Source: Blepharisma japonicum
Lineage: Eukaryota > Ciliophora > Heterotrichea > Heterotrichida > Blepharismidae
Direction: 5' to 3'
Length of the DNA stretch: 64,000 bases
Assembly (NCBI GenBank): GCA_949751835.1
Contig: CATKHK010000031.1
Coordinates: 1-64,000 of the forward strand
Both the position numbers and the translations under genes were made by a program. Positions 55,222-64,000 of this stretch are shown here, piece by piece (the stretch's first letter is position 1; the number at the start of each line of letters is the position of its first letter). The notes under the pieces were generated by a model. It saw only the letters and a list, made by a program, of their open reading frames with translations, was not told where the DNA came from and did no database searches.

Positions 55222-55780
55222 TTAATGCAACATATTTGCAGCCATTTTCAGGAATAAAAAATAAAAAGCCTTCTCAATATTTCATTTTGTTTTTGGTGCC
55301 ACTTGAATATAAAGTATATCTAAGCAATCTGCAAATATTTTAACTTCATCATATGTGCAGACTCTCTGATTTTCAAGATCTGCTTTGCTCCCTACGAGTA
55401 CCATTGATACTGATTTATATAAAAAATTTTTATTAATTTCATCTATCCAATACAAAGCACTGTCTAATGATTTAGGGTTTGTTAAGTCTATTACATTCAA
55501 ATACCCTTGCATCGATCTAAACATTTCATCCTTTATGGTAAAAAATTTCTAACAATATTAATAGCTCATATTTGAATCTCTAGGAATTTTCCTAGTATTT
55601 CAGTTGTTTTCAATCTCTTAATAGCTCTTACAAAATCGAAAATGTGGGCTGATAAATAATTTCTTCAAATTTTCTATCTATATATGAATTTAAAAACCAG
55701 GACTTTCCAACAGGATCTTCTCTTAATATGCAAGTTTTAAAGCCAAAATAACTAATTTTCGCATATTTACTATTCTCCAT
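55222..55780 (-). pseudogene. broken paralogue of the atypical Ras/Rab-like GTPases (C)
   Basis: The locus matches GTPases A and B along its length but not in one frame. The 5' part (MENSKYAKI...REDPVGKSWFLNSYID) keeps a weakened P-loop, then hits TAA; the next piece, IFDFVRAIKRLKTTEILGKF and LEIQIWAIN, is one frame over. A third piece has EMFRSMQGYLNVIDLTNP, VLVGSKADLENQ and, beyond a TGA read as Trp, ends at TAA near 55222. Thus at least two frameshifts separate the parts. No 15- or 16-nt intron removes them. At the site of the A and B intron there is a 19-nt GTAAATATGCGAAAATTAG, an over-long relic. A sequencing error is possible but would be needed twice. Confidence 0.75.
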
Positions 55781-55993
55781 GAACTTTTTTCTGATTAATA
55801 TTATTAGGAATAGTAATTATTTAAAGTCTATTCTAAAGCATAATTGATATTATGCAAAAATGAATGAATAAATAATTATTTAATAAATTTATTGCTATGA
55901 GCCTAGCATATTAAACAAACCTCTATATAATAAGGCTGATTAATTATTAGTATTCAAATATTAATTATAAAAGTTTACTTTATTTCATATAAA

Positions 55994-56713
55994 ATGGAAG
56001 CTGCGTTAGAACAATATCTTGTTCTCGCCCGCACAGCTAAAGGAAAAGCATGCGAAGCCTTAATTATGCAAGCAATTGGAAACCCTCATACCTTTGTTTT
56101 TGGAGAACTCTTAAGATATGTTGAGCAAGCAGGCGTTTCTCAAGAATATCAAAATTTGTTAGAAATTTTCACTTATGGGACTTTAGGAGACTATCAAAAA
56201 GCTCAGCCGAATATTCCTGAGCTTAATTTAGCTCAGCTAAAAAAGCTAAAAATGCTTACTCTAGCAACTTTAGCATCGGAAAACACAATGCTTCCCTATA
56301 GTCTTCTTCAGCAAATTCTGAATATTTCTTCTGTAAGAGAATTAGAAGACTTGATAATCGATTCCATATATGAAGGCTTGATTAATGGAAAAATTGATCA
56401 CAAATTATCAGCACTAAAAGTGATGTCAGCGTTTGGCAGAGATGTAAGGCCTGATAAAATTCCTGAATTATTAGCAAAAGTAGGCAATTATATTGAATAT
56501 ATAGACACTATTGAAAAAGTCATTGAAAATCAATTAAAGAACTTTGCTGATAAGAATACGGAAGCTAAGAAAAGAAAAGAAAAATTCGCAAAAGACCAAG
56601 AAAAGGCTGCTGAAGATGCAAAAATTCTTATAGAAGCTAATGAAAAGTATCAGTCTGGAGAAGGTCAAGGAAGTGGGAGAAAAGGGAAAGCGTTTTTTAA
56701 GAATCTATGATAA
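55994..56713 (+). CDS. COP9 signalosome subunit 7 (CSN7), PCI domain
   Basis: 239 residues. The helical N-terminal part (LEQYLVLARTAKGKACEALI, FVFGELL) leads to a PCI domain at about 60-160, with LLEIFTYGTLGDY, LKKLKMLTLATLASE and the winged-helix stretch LEDLIIDSIYEGLINGKID. The C-terminal helix is Lys/Glu-rich with a Gly-rich tail. CSN7 is a scaffold subunit of the complex that removes NEDD8 from cullins. The last codons are CTA TGA TAA: with TGA as Trp the protein gains one residue before the TAA. eIF3m is a less likely alternative. Confidence 0.87.
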
Positions 56714-56753
56714 TTAGGATAATAAAATACAATTCTAGGTAGTAATATCAAAA

Positions 56754-57428
56754 ATGATATGATCAATTACAATTTCAGCTAAAAAGTCTTATAGTATAGA
56801 AAGCGAGACAACAAACGGAGAAAAGCTCCATATCACAAAGTTGTCCTTAGACAGCCAATCTCAAAGCAACTCTACCAATGTGTTTGTAAACATTGAATCC
56901 TCAAAGTACCCAATTGCAAGCTTAAGTCCTTCTAAAAGATTTTTAAAAACTGATCTTTACTTTAATACCCTTATTCCAGCAATTCTAACAGTAGAGGGTC
57001 CTGGAGAAGTAATTGTTCTTGGGAATTTAGAGCCTATATCTTTATCCCATGAACCACATAAATTGGCATCTGAAGTTAAATTGATGGATTCACCGGTAAA
57101 GAGACCTCCAGCTAAACTTCAGTCAAATACACAAATATCTAAAAAAGTTAAATTCAATGATAATAGGAGCTGCACCATAAGTTCTCACATAAACACAAAC
57201 AAAAAGCAAATAAATAAAATAGCACAAATGCCTGAAAAGAAGAATGAAATAAAAATCCCAGATATCAAAACAAACAATAAAATTGTTTCAAGTCAAGGAC
57301 AATACCAGAAGAAAATGGAAATAAATTCAAAAATAAAGACTCATGATTTTTCAAAACAATTTAATGAAAAGCGAGCAAAATTTTTAGAAATAAAAGAGCG
57401 AATGGAGCAGTGGAGAGGAGGAAATTAA
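56754..57428 (+). CDS. nucleoplasmin-fold protein (FKBP39/NPL type, no FKBP domain)
   Basis: 224 residues. The first 90 form a nucleoplasmin-like domain of the FKBP39/46 type: IWSITISAKKSYSIE (Trp3 by TGA), LHITKLSLDS, YPIASLSPSKRFLKTDLYF and AILTVEGPGEVIVLGNLEP. The remainder is Lys-rich and disordered (KRPPAKLQ, KKVKFND), ending in a helix with RAKFLEIKERMEQWRGGN; no peptidyl-prolyl isomerase domain follows. NPL domains form pentamers and act as histone chaperones or nucleolar proteins. It lies 40 bp after CSN7 on the same strand. Confidence 0.8.
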
Positions 57429-57549
57429 GATTTTATAAAATTATTTTTTAGCTGTGAATATAGTATTTATATTATAATTGATCTAGTAAGGTTATATTCT
57501 TAGAATTTTTTAGCACAATCAAAAAATTCATTCAATTAATATTTTCAAT

Positions 57550-57957
57550 TTAAGTCCTTCTTTTAAAGGATATTTTTGTTTGTGCTTTATCTGGAACTGG
57601 GATTGACTTTGGCCTTCCTCTCTTCCTAGGAAACTTTTTCTTAGATCCTCTTTGAGAAGCAGAATCATAGCGAAGCGCCAAAGCAACAGGAATTAAAAAA
57701 TCATCTGATTTCTTTTTCTCAGTAGCTGCTCTTTTAGGCATTTTTCGGACTTGGACCATAGGATTATCATCTGCTTTTTCTGCTTTATTTTTGCGCTTTG
57801 AACTAGGATGCGGCTCTGGAGATGTGGCTTGTTTGAAAAGTTGGTTATGCTGCTGGATTAAGCTTTGAAGCTGCGAAATTTCGTCTTTTAGTCGATGCTG
57901 CTCTTCTTCTAGCCATTGTTTTGGCAAGGTTTTACTATTTATTGCTAGGCTCTTCAT
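57550..57957 (-). CDS. AT-hook-containing small nuclear protein
   Basis: 135 residues. A coiled-coil helix at about 13-45 (LEEEQHRLKDEISQLQSLIQ) is followed by a Lys/Arg-rich disordered half with several basic clusters (SSKRKNKAEK, RKMPKRAATEKKK). It contains one AT-hook core RKRGRPKSIP near residue 112. AT-hooks insert in the minor groove of AT-rich DNA, which fits this genome. Ends KISFKRRT. It faces the nucleoplasmin-fold gene tail to tail. No enzyme domain. Confidence 0.72.
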   Translation of the reverse strand: MKSLAINSKTLPKQWLEEEQHRLKDEISQLQSLIQQHNQLFKQATSPEPHPSSKRKNKAEKADDNPMVQVRKMPKRAATEKKKSDDFLIPVALALRYDSASQRGSKKKFPRKRGRPKSIPVPDKAQTKISFKRRT

Positions 57958-58070
57958 TTATTTATTATAAGAAATTTTCCAAAAACTAAGACTTTTTTTA
58001 TAATTTATTCTAGCTAATTTACTAATAAGTTTATTAGTTGAATAAATGAATTAGCATAATCATAGATTCA

Positions 58071-60257
58071 TTAAAATAGAGACTTATCTTTTTTATTTGT
58101 AGTTTTCTTAAAATCTCCGAAGAGAGAACTTGAGGTAGACTTGTTTATATCAGTCTTCGATGGAAGTAATTCTGGCTGCTTTGATTCTTCTCCTTTCTTA
58201 GCTGCTTCAGAGGCTTGTTTTGCTTTTTCTTGATTATCTAGCTCATCTTTTCTCGCTTTCTCTTCTTCTTTTTTAGTTTTCTCCTCATCTTTTTTCTTTT
58301 TCTCCTCTTCTCTCTTTTTCTTATCTTCTGCGGCAGCTTTTAATTCCTCATCCTGCTTCCTGATTTCTTCAGCGAAAGAATCAGCCTGGTTCGCTAGTTC
58401 AGGGTCATGCTTCATAATTTTCTCTGCTTTTCTCAGAGTTTCAAGCTGGTTTTTGAGCATACTTCTTTCAGCCGAAATATGTGCAGGTTCGCTTACTTTT
58501 GCGATAATTGATTCAGTCATGTTTATTCTTTCATATAATTCCATCTGCATTTTATCCATAATCGACCTTACCAAAAATGTCCCAATGGCTTTAGGAACGC
58601 TATCCCTGACAGTCCTTATTACAAGCCTAAAATAGCTGTCAAGTCTGCTTCTTATCTCATCTACAAACATATTTTCTGAGCTTTTTGGTTTTCCATCAGA
58701 CTTCGGAACAATATCAGTTCTAGATGTTAAATAGTCTAGATCATTAGTAAATACATAAGTCTCTTCGGAATCTATCATTTTCTCTACTATTTCTCTGCAC
58801 TCTTCACGTTCTTTTAATAATACATGAGAAGCAAGATCTGAAATTTCTGATGATAATGACGGAAACCTGAAGAAAATTCTTTCGATTAATTTGTGGGCAA
58901 GCTGTTCTAGATATGAATGGACATCCATTAAGCAGTCAAGAACTGGCTCTCTCAATTTTTCTAGCTGAGGCTGAAGTAAGAAAATAAATACATCAACTGA
59001 TGGGAAGCCTGGGATACTGTCTCCTTCATGTGATGCCATTGCATGCTGAATATCTTCGTTGGTATATGATTCAGTCACTTTATAATTTATTCCTGAGAAC
59101 TCAGAGAGCAGCGAATTAAAATATCCTTTAATTGTAGCGCCTCCTGCTAAATCTTTAGTAATCCTTGATGATAACTTTCTATCATATTTCCCTCTTATGG
59201 TGTTTTTGAATATTTCACAAAAATCGGTGACCATATTCCAAAGCAGCTGGACCTTTTGACGGGGTTCCTCAGGGGTGCTTGGGCCAAGCTCTTTCAGCTT
59301 GTCATCACATTCTTTAATTCTGTACATAGTTTCCCTCATAATTTCAGGCAAAAACCCTTTAATATGGTTAAACATTACATGAGTAAGTTTTTGAGTTAAA
59401 ACTTCAGTCCCTAGATAACCTTGTGGCATTGTGGAGTAAACTGGGTGTGAGGCGAAATACTGCTTTTCTTCACTTAATGCATTTTCTACCTTGACTTCAT
59501 TATTAATATCTTCCTGTGATCTATTTTTGACTCCAACATAACCAAGTCTTAAAGGTATTTCTTCTCCAAGAAGGATTTTCTTCGCATTAGTCCCTCTGTC
59601 CATAATATCAATTTTAGTTATGACTCCAATTGTTCTAATGCCAGCCTTATCAACTTTCTTAGCCATTAGCAAAGACTCAGAAGTGCTTAAATCAGTATTC
59701 GCTGGGCATAAACATAGTATAATTGTTCTTGGGTCAGAAATATATCTAAAGCACATTTCTTTGGTGATTCTTTCAATATCAGCCGGATGATCACTCCCAG
59801 CAAGTGGTATTCTAGTGATTCCGGGTAAGTCGATAAGTGTTAAATCAGGGCAAGTGCTAGAGTGAATAGTCAAAACAATAGGATCATCCACAATTCCTTT
59901 ATTTCTCCCAGCTTTCTTATCAGTCATCATCAGGATCATATCTTTTACTTTCCCAAAATCTGTGAACTTTTCTTGTACTCCATCAAATTCAGCCCATGGC
60001 TTTGTTTCACTTTCAGAATGTATCAACCTCAGTTCAAGTGGACATCTTGTACATATGCCTTCGCTTCTCGGTAGAAAATTTAAGCCTACTATAGACTCTA
60101 GCACCGAGCTCTTTCCACTGCTCTGAATTCCAAGTGTCACAATTCTAGGGAGACGAATATATTTCTGCAGCCCAGCGTCTCGGAGGTTATCAGTCAAGGT
60201 TACAATTGATCTAAGATTGCTATAAAAGCTGCCAGCGAAATCCTCTCCAGGCTCCAT
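58071..60257 (-). CDS. dynamin-family GTPase with charged C-terminal tail
   Basis: 728 residues from the ATG giving MEPGEDFAGSF. The GTPase domain has P-loop GIQSSGKS (43-50), the dynamin stretch FLPRSEGICTRCPLELRL, DLPGI and TKID (VITKIDIMD). The middle/stalk region and a GED-like segment (IRTVRDSVPKAIGTFLVRSI, LYERINMTESI) follow. There is no PH domain or Pro-rich region; instead the last 110 residues begin with a highly charged Lys/Glu helix (EEEKKKKDEEKTKKEEEKA). By architecture it is DRP1/Vps1/Mx-like, for membrane fission of organelles or endocytosis. Its start codon lies only 22 bp from that of the divergent gene at 60280. Confidence 0.92.
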   Translation of the reverse strand: MEPGEDFAGSFYSNLRSIVTLTDNLRDAGLQKYIRLPRIVTLGIQSSGKSSVLESIVGLNFLPRSEGICTRCPLELRLIHSESETKPWAEFDGVQEKFTDFGKVKDMILMMTDKKAGRNKGIVDDPIVLTIHSSTCPDLTLIDLPGITRIPLAGSDHPADIERITKEMCFRYISDPRTIILCLCPANTDLSTSESLLMAKKVDKAGIRTIGVITKIDIMDRGTNAKKILLGEEIPLRLGYVGVKNRSQEDINNEVKVENALSEEKQYFASHPVYSTMPQGYLGTEVLTQKLTHVMFNHIKGFLPEIMRETMYRIKECDDKLKELGPSTPEEPRQKVQLLWNMVTDFCEIFKNTIRGKYDRKLSSRITKDLAGGATIKGYFNSLLSEFSGINYKVTESYTNEDIQHAMASHEGDSIPGFPSVDVFIFLLQPQLEKLREPVLDCLMDVHSYLEQLAHKLIERIFFRFPSLSSEISDLASHVLLKEREECREIVEKMIDSEETYVFTNDLDYLTSRTDIVPKSDGKPKSSENMFVDEIRSRLDSYFRLVIRTVRDSVPKAIGTFLVRSIMDKMQMELYERINMTESIIAKVSEPAHISAERSMLKNQLETLRKAEKIMKHDPELANQADSFAEEIRKQDEELKAAAEDKKKREEEKKKKDEEKTKKEEEKARKDELDNQEKAKQASEAAKKGEESKQPELLPSKTDINKSTSSSLFGDFKKTTNKKDKSLF

Positions 60258-60279
60258 TTTAATCTTAAGTCTTATAAAT

Positions 60280-60735
60280 ATGAGCGACGACAATTATTAC
60301 CTTTTCAAGAGACTTGTGCAGGTCGGAAAGATGAAGCATTTGTATGAGCCTGGAGAAAGACCGCCATACCCAATTATTATGGAGTCTCCATTCTTTAGAG
60401 ATGTGATTGCAAATATGAGACTGCCTGAATACATTCCATTCTTCTATTCTATTCCTTTTGGAGCGGCATTAGGGTACGCAATGACTGCGAATTTGAAAAG
60501 TTTCCCATTAACTAGAAGAAGAGCTTTCACCATGGTGTGGGCAACAACAATGTTCTTTGGATGGTATTTGGGATTGAAAGGATCATATTATAAATTGATA
60601 GGCTTTGAGGATAATGGGCTTAAATGGAAGTTTAGTGATGAGAAGGTGAAGAAATATGTGTTCACAGAAAACATGCATGGATTTCTGGAAGATGCACTTA
60701 AGAGAAAAGACATTGATAGCTCAAGAGCATATTAA
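60280..60735 (+). CDS. two-TM protein, probably mitochondrial inner membrane
   Basis: 151 residues. Two likely membrane segments: about 49-68 (YIPFFYSIPFGAALGYAM) and 83-102 (FTMVWATTMFFGWYLGLKGS), each followed by charged segments. The N-terminus is basic/aromatic with no signal peptide. It resembles in style the small accessory subunits of respiratory complex I or IV, but I cannot match a named subunit. Trp codons are TGG. It shares an extremely short divergent promoter with the dynamin gene. Confidence 0.65.
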   Translation: MSDDNYYLFKRLVQVGKMKHLYEPGERPPYPIIMESPFFRDVIANMRLPEYIPFFYSIPFGAALGYAMTANLKSFPLTRRRAFTMVWATTMFFGWYLGLKGSYYKLIGFEDNGLKWKFSDEKVKKYVFTENMHGFLEDALKRKDIDSSRAY

Positions 60736-60895
60736 GCTTTATAAGCTAATAAGTTAAGGAAAAATAGAAACCTTATAATAAATTATATTATTGTGCCAAG
60801 CCTAAATTGAATTATTGATAAAGCAATTTATTCTAGAGAAATATAATTTGAAGCCAATCATTTAAATACAAACATTCTTTTATGTTTAAACCTGT

Positions 60896-61693
60896 TTAAT
60901 CCATCAAAAACGGGGTTCTGCAAATAGGGCAGTTGGAGTTTATTCTAAGCCATCTCTTTATGCACTCTTCATGGAAAAAGTGTCTTGGGTCGCATTCCAT
61001 CACAATAATTTTATCCTTTTCTGAATAGTCCACTGCACAAATAGAGCAGGAGCTATCTCCTTGGTTGACCGTAGGGTCATATTCCACTGATTTCAAATCT
61101 TTTATCATCCCTTCAGTTGCAGGCAACTGTGAGGTATTTGAAATAAACATCAAAAATATAATAGCTACTGGCAAGCATGCACACAAACACAGTAAAAGCA
61201 TCGTCGGTATCATCAAATATCCATACCCTAATATAAGCAGCGCAAAAACTAGCGCAGTAAGGACTGGTGCGTCATCATAGCAATCTTTACAACTCCAATA
61301 CCAAATATTTCCTGGAATCAGCCAACCAAGGTATGCAAATGTTTGGAGCTTAAATAATGCTGATAAGAATATTCCTTCGTTTATTTCTCCTCCGTCACGG
61401 ACACTTTTTACATGTGGGATTCTGAAAAAGAGCATAATCACATACCAAATATCAAGCAAGAGACTTATAGCAACCCAAAAAGCAAGAGGAGCATTGCAGG
61501 AAGCTGCAAAAAATGAGAGAACAATGCCACTTGAGATGATTTTTACTGTGCTGACTGAAAGTCGAAATGTCATTAATAGATATGATGAATATTCTACTCG
61601 CCTAATTGTGTGGTAAAGGTTTTCTCGGACAATTCCTTGAGATTGGTTAGGATTACGGCCTTGATTTTGGACTAGGGGTGATCTCTCATCCAT
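60896..61693 (-). CDS. membrane RING-H2 E3 ubiquitin ligase
   Basis: 265 residues. Four hydrophobic segments lie between about 40 and 190 (LLMTFRLSVSTVKIISSGI; WVAISLLLDIWYVIMLFF; APVLTALVFALLILGYGYL; MLLLCLCACLPVAIIFLM). The C-terminal RING-H2 finger has CSICAVDYSEKDKIIVM, ECDPRHFFHEECIKRWL and CPICR; the first His ligand precedes FF and the Trp after the second is conserved. It transfers ubiquitin at an internal membrane. The topology resembles plant and ciliate multi-TM RING ligases. No TGA codon occurs in the frame. Confidence 0.88.
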   Translation of the reverse strand: MDERSPLVQNQGRNPNQSQGIVRENLYHTIRRVEYSSYLLMTFRLSVSTVKIISSGIVLSFFAASCNAPLAFWVAISLLLDIWYVIMLFFRIPHVKSVRDGGEINEGIFLSALFKLQTFAYLGWLIPGNIWYWSCKDCYDDAPVLTALVFALLILGYGYLMIPTMLLLCLCACLPVAIIFLMFISNTSQLPATEGMIKDLKSVEYDPTVNQGDSSCSICAVDYSEKDKIIVMECDPRHFFHEECIKRWLRINSNCPICRTPFLMD

Positions 61694-62329
61694 TTAATTA
61701 AATGCAAGTTTATTTGTATAGTGATGAAAAACGGTATATGACAAATATGAATTGGAAAATAAACAAAAGCTACTGCATATAGTAATATAATTAGAAGCAT
61801 CGCTTATTAATGAATTAAAGATTGAAAATAGTTCAATCAAGCTTGGACTATAAGAGTGCATTAAGAGGTTATATCGGCTAAGGCTTCATTTTTATTTAAG
61901 CTAATAACGAATATAATTAAGTTTAAATTTAAGTTATGATTATCTCTATGTTTCTTCAAACTCTATTTTCTTAGGGTATTAGCTTGAGATAGGCTATCTC
62001 TGAAAAGCATAGTTATGGCCAATCTAACCAATGATAAAAAGGCATTTTATTGATTTTATATATATTAAAGGAATAAAATTTAATATTTCTAAAACTAATA
62101 TTAATCTTGTTTAAATGACTCTTAAATATTTTTATAATTATTGATCTATTGTATTATTTTTTATTTTCTTGGCTTAAGGATGCCTTTTTTTAACTTTGAA
62201 ACAGTATATATATACTGATTTCTGCTTTTGATTAGGTTATAATATATATTATCAATTTATAACAAACAAAATTTCATTGCCATTGAGTTAGAGTTAGAAC
62301 AAATTAATAAAACTTAATGTTCATTAAGC
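61694..62329. other. intergenic, AT-rich, nothing recognised
   Basis: 636 bp between two minus-strand genes. No coding frame under TGA=Trp, no tRNA, no long repeat. Confidence 0.6.
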
Positions 62330-63589
62330 TTACTGCACCACTGTTCCCACAGGTGCAAGGTGAGGATAATACCCAGCATTATTTGCCGGCACAGTCCCAT
62401 ATGGCTGAGCATTAAGTGGCTGTACATAATTTCGCTCTGTAGGTAGATTATGATAAGCCAAAACATCATAGGTGCTTGATGATTTATAAAACTTGTAAGC
62501 GCACAATACAAATGACATAACGACAGAAAAAATAATTAAAGTTCCAATAATTCCTCCTGCTAGGCTGTGCTTTCCTATGTGCTTTCTGATATGGGCTTGC
62601 TTTCTTTGATCTTTTCTGTGTCTATGTTTATCTTTATTTCCTTTTTTATGGTCTTTATTATTGGCTCCTTTTGCGTGACTTTTCTTTGTTGATTCAATGA
62701 TGTCATCTGAATCATCTGAGTCTTCCTCTATAAAATCGTCAGGGTCGTTTGGATAATAAGGATCTTCATTTTCTTCGCTGATATCATCAAAGTCAGAAAA
62801 GGAAATATCAAAAAGCTTCTCTAGAAGCTTCCCTTCATGCCAATAAGGTTTGATCCCAAAGAAATCATCTGGAGAAACAAAGGAGACTCCATTAGGATTT
62901 TGGGATAGATTCAGATCTGTGCTATCTGATTCATAATCCTTATCTTGTAAAAGATCAACATTAAAGTCTCTGTACTCTTCAAACTGATTTTCAATAATAT
63001 TCTTTTTGCTGTGGTCATTTTTATTATAATGCCCACCCTCCTCATCTTTTATCTCATTTGAGCGATTACTTTTATAGTAGCTCCCTCTTGCGCTTTCTGA
63101 ATGGGCCATTGTATAGGAGATCGCAATGCAAATTATCACACCGGAAATGAAAAGGATCAAAGATTTGAGATACATTTTCGAATACTTAGTATTTTTGGTT
63201 TTACTAGCTTTAAGGCCAATCCAGGAAACAAAAAACATTGCAGATGTGATAAAAGTCCTCAGAATCAGCCACCGCAATGTAGAAGGTGTCTGTTCTTCTA
63301 GATTGAACAAATGAAAAATTATTAAGGCGAATCACAGAAGAGATAATACCATCATAAAACTCGACCCAAATCGTACCCAGGAAGCCCAACGATCACGGCT
63401 GACTTTAATTTCATATAGCTCAGGCATTGAATTGGGAACAGGAATAACAGAAACTTGTTCATGATCATGAGGTTGGGCTTGAGGTCCTATTTCAAGAGGA
63501 GCATAGACTGTTCTTCCATCAGGCCCAAATTGTGGGTAGTTTTGGTGTGGAAGGTATTGCTGGGAAGACGAACGAATAGCTCTTTCCAT
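62330..63589 (-). CDS. four-TM protein with large acidic/basic loop, unrecognised
   Basis: 419 residues in one frame; the TGA at 63332-63334 is Trp within the first membrane segment (MMVLSLLWFALIIFHLF). Three segments lie at about 72-160 and a fourth at about 345-367 (GGIIGTLIIFSVVMSFVLCA). The 180-residue loop between them is at first Ser/Glu/Asp-rich (DFIEEDSDDSDDI), then strongly basic (KKGNKDKHRHRKDQRKQ). The C-terminal tail is Pro/Tyr/Asn-rich. No family recognised. The His/Asp-rich loop could bind cations, but this is a guess. Confidence 0.65.
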
Positions 63590-64000
63590 ATTTTATTACA
63601 AATAAAATCTCACCAATGTCCAATTAGCATATATATAGCATTTACATCTGATATTTTTTAGTTTCTAGCATATGAAAAAAAGGAATATATAATTGTTCGC
63701 CAAATGATCACAATCAGCCATTTTAAAAGATTTTAATATTGTTTTTGGTAGATTATTTCAGATTTATGATTCATTAAGCTTGATTAATAGAATCGGGTGT
63801 TTTCAGGCTTAATAAATTTTATATTCTTTGCTCAAATAATATTAATTTCCTTTTGCACTTTTTTCTGTCACAATTTCCTACTTCTTACTTATTTTGCTTA
63901 TTTATTAATTCAATTGATCCATGCCTTTAGCATTCCCTTTAAGACTTGCTGGCCTCTGATCTTTTTATCCAGGCGGCTAGATTATAATCACTTCAATAAA
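63590..64000. other. upstream region of the last gene to window end, no gene seen
   Basis: 411 bp, AT-rich. No coding frame, tRNA or telomeric repeat; the window ends inside a chromosome. Confidence 0.6.

Noticed and set aside
55222-55780. Reading GTPase C as a functional gene with more mini-introns
   Set aside because: No 15- or 16-nt GT...AG segment restores the frame at the two breakpoints.

Overview
The window looks like macronuclear DNA of a heterotrich ciliate close to Blepharisma. Two things in the sequence say so. First, many conserved proteins read straight through TGA, and the codon falls where the family has tryptophan (the HPWF end of a protein kinase, the tryptophan of the CENP-C motif, the residue after DHHCK in a palmitoyltransferase). 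TAA and TAG end every complete gene, so TGA means Trp. Second, reading frames and homology are restored by removing introns of only 15 nt (twelve cases) or 16 nt (one case), which is the known intron size of Blepharisma and Stentor; Stentor keeps the standard code. The DNA is AT-rich, gene-dense (51 gene models in 64 kb) and shows no transposon, rRNA, tRNA or CRISPR that I could recognise.

Layout. 1-13 kb: the 3' end of an ABCC transporter, a glutathione S-transferase, coiled-coil and C2H2 zinc-finger proteins, an EGF-domain membrane protein, ribosomal protein uS17, a Mad3/BubR1-like checkpoint protein, a cytosolic carboxypeptidase (tubulin deglutamylase type), a secreted Cys-rich protein and a kelch protein. 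13-26 kb: a CIPK-like kinase, an EFCAB10-like protein, a SABATH-like methyltransferase, a mitochondrial metallo-beta-lactamase-fold protein, eL21, an A20/AN1 zinc finger, a C2/coiled-coil protein, a p24 cargo receptor, a PLAC8 protein and a CDPK. 26-38 kb: a SAM-domain/zinc protein, CENP-C, Rab2, a three-exon winged-helix-like protein, a DHHC palmitoyltransferase, a K+ channel with a cyclic-nucleotide-binding-type domain, poly(A) polymerase and a tail-anchored protein. 38-52 kb: GH31 alpha-glucosidase, a WD40 protein, Mob1, eL19, a TPR protein and importin-9. 52-56 kb: three related atypical Ras/Rab-like GTPase genes (two whole, one broken) around a DNase II gene. 56-64 kb: CSN7, a nucleoplasmin-fold protein, an AT-hook protein, a dynamin-family GTPase, a RING-H2 ligase and two membrane proteins.

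There is no operon structure, but neighbours are very close: start codons of a divergent pair are 22 bp apart and stop codons of a convergent pair are 16 bp apart. Several genes fall into shared processes though not into one cluster: chromosome segregation (CENP-C, Mad3-like, possibly Mob1), cilia and tubulin modification (carboxypeptidase, EFCAB10-like), Ca2+ signalling (CIPK-like, CDPK), secretory and lysosomal traffic (p24, Rab2, DHHC, GH31, DNase II) and nuclear import/chromatin (importin-9, nucleoplasmin-fold). The observations I rate highest are CENP-C and the KEN-bearing Mad3-like protein, the plant-type NAF-motif kinase, the atypical GTPase family around DNase II, and the strict rules obeyed by the 15-nt introns.
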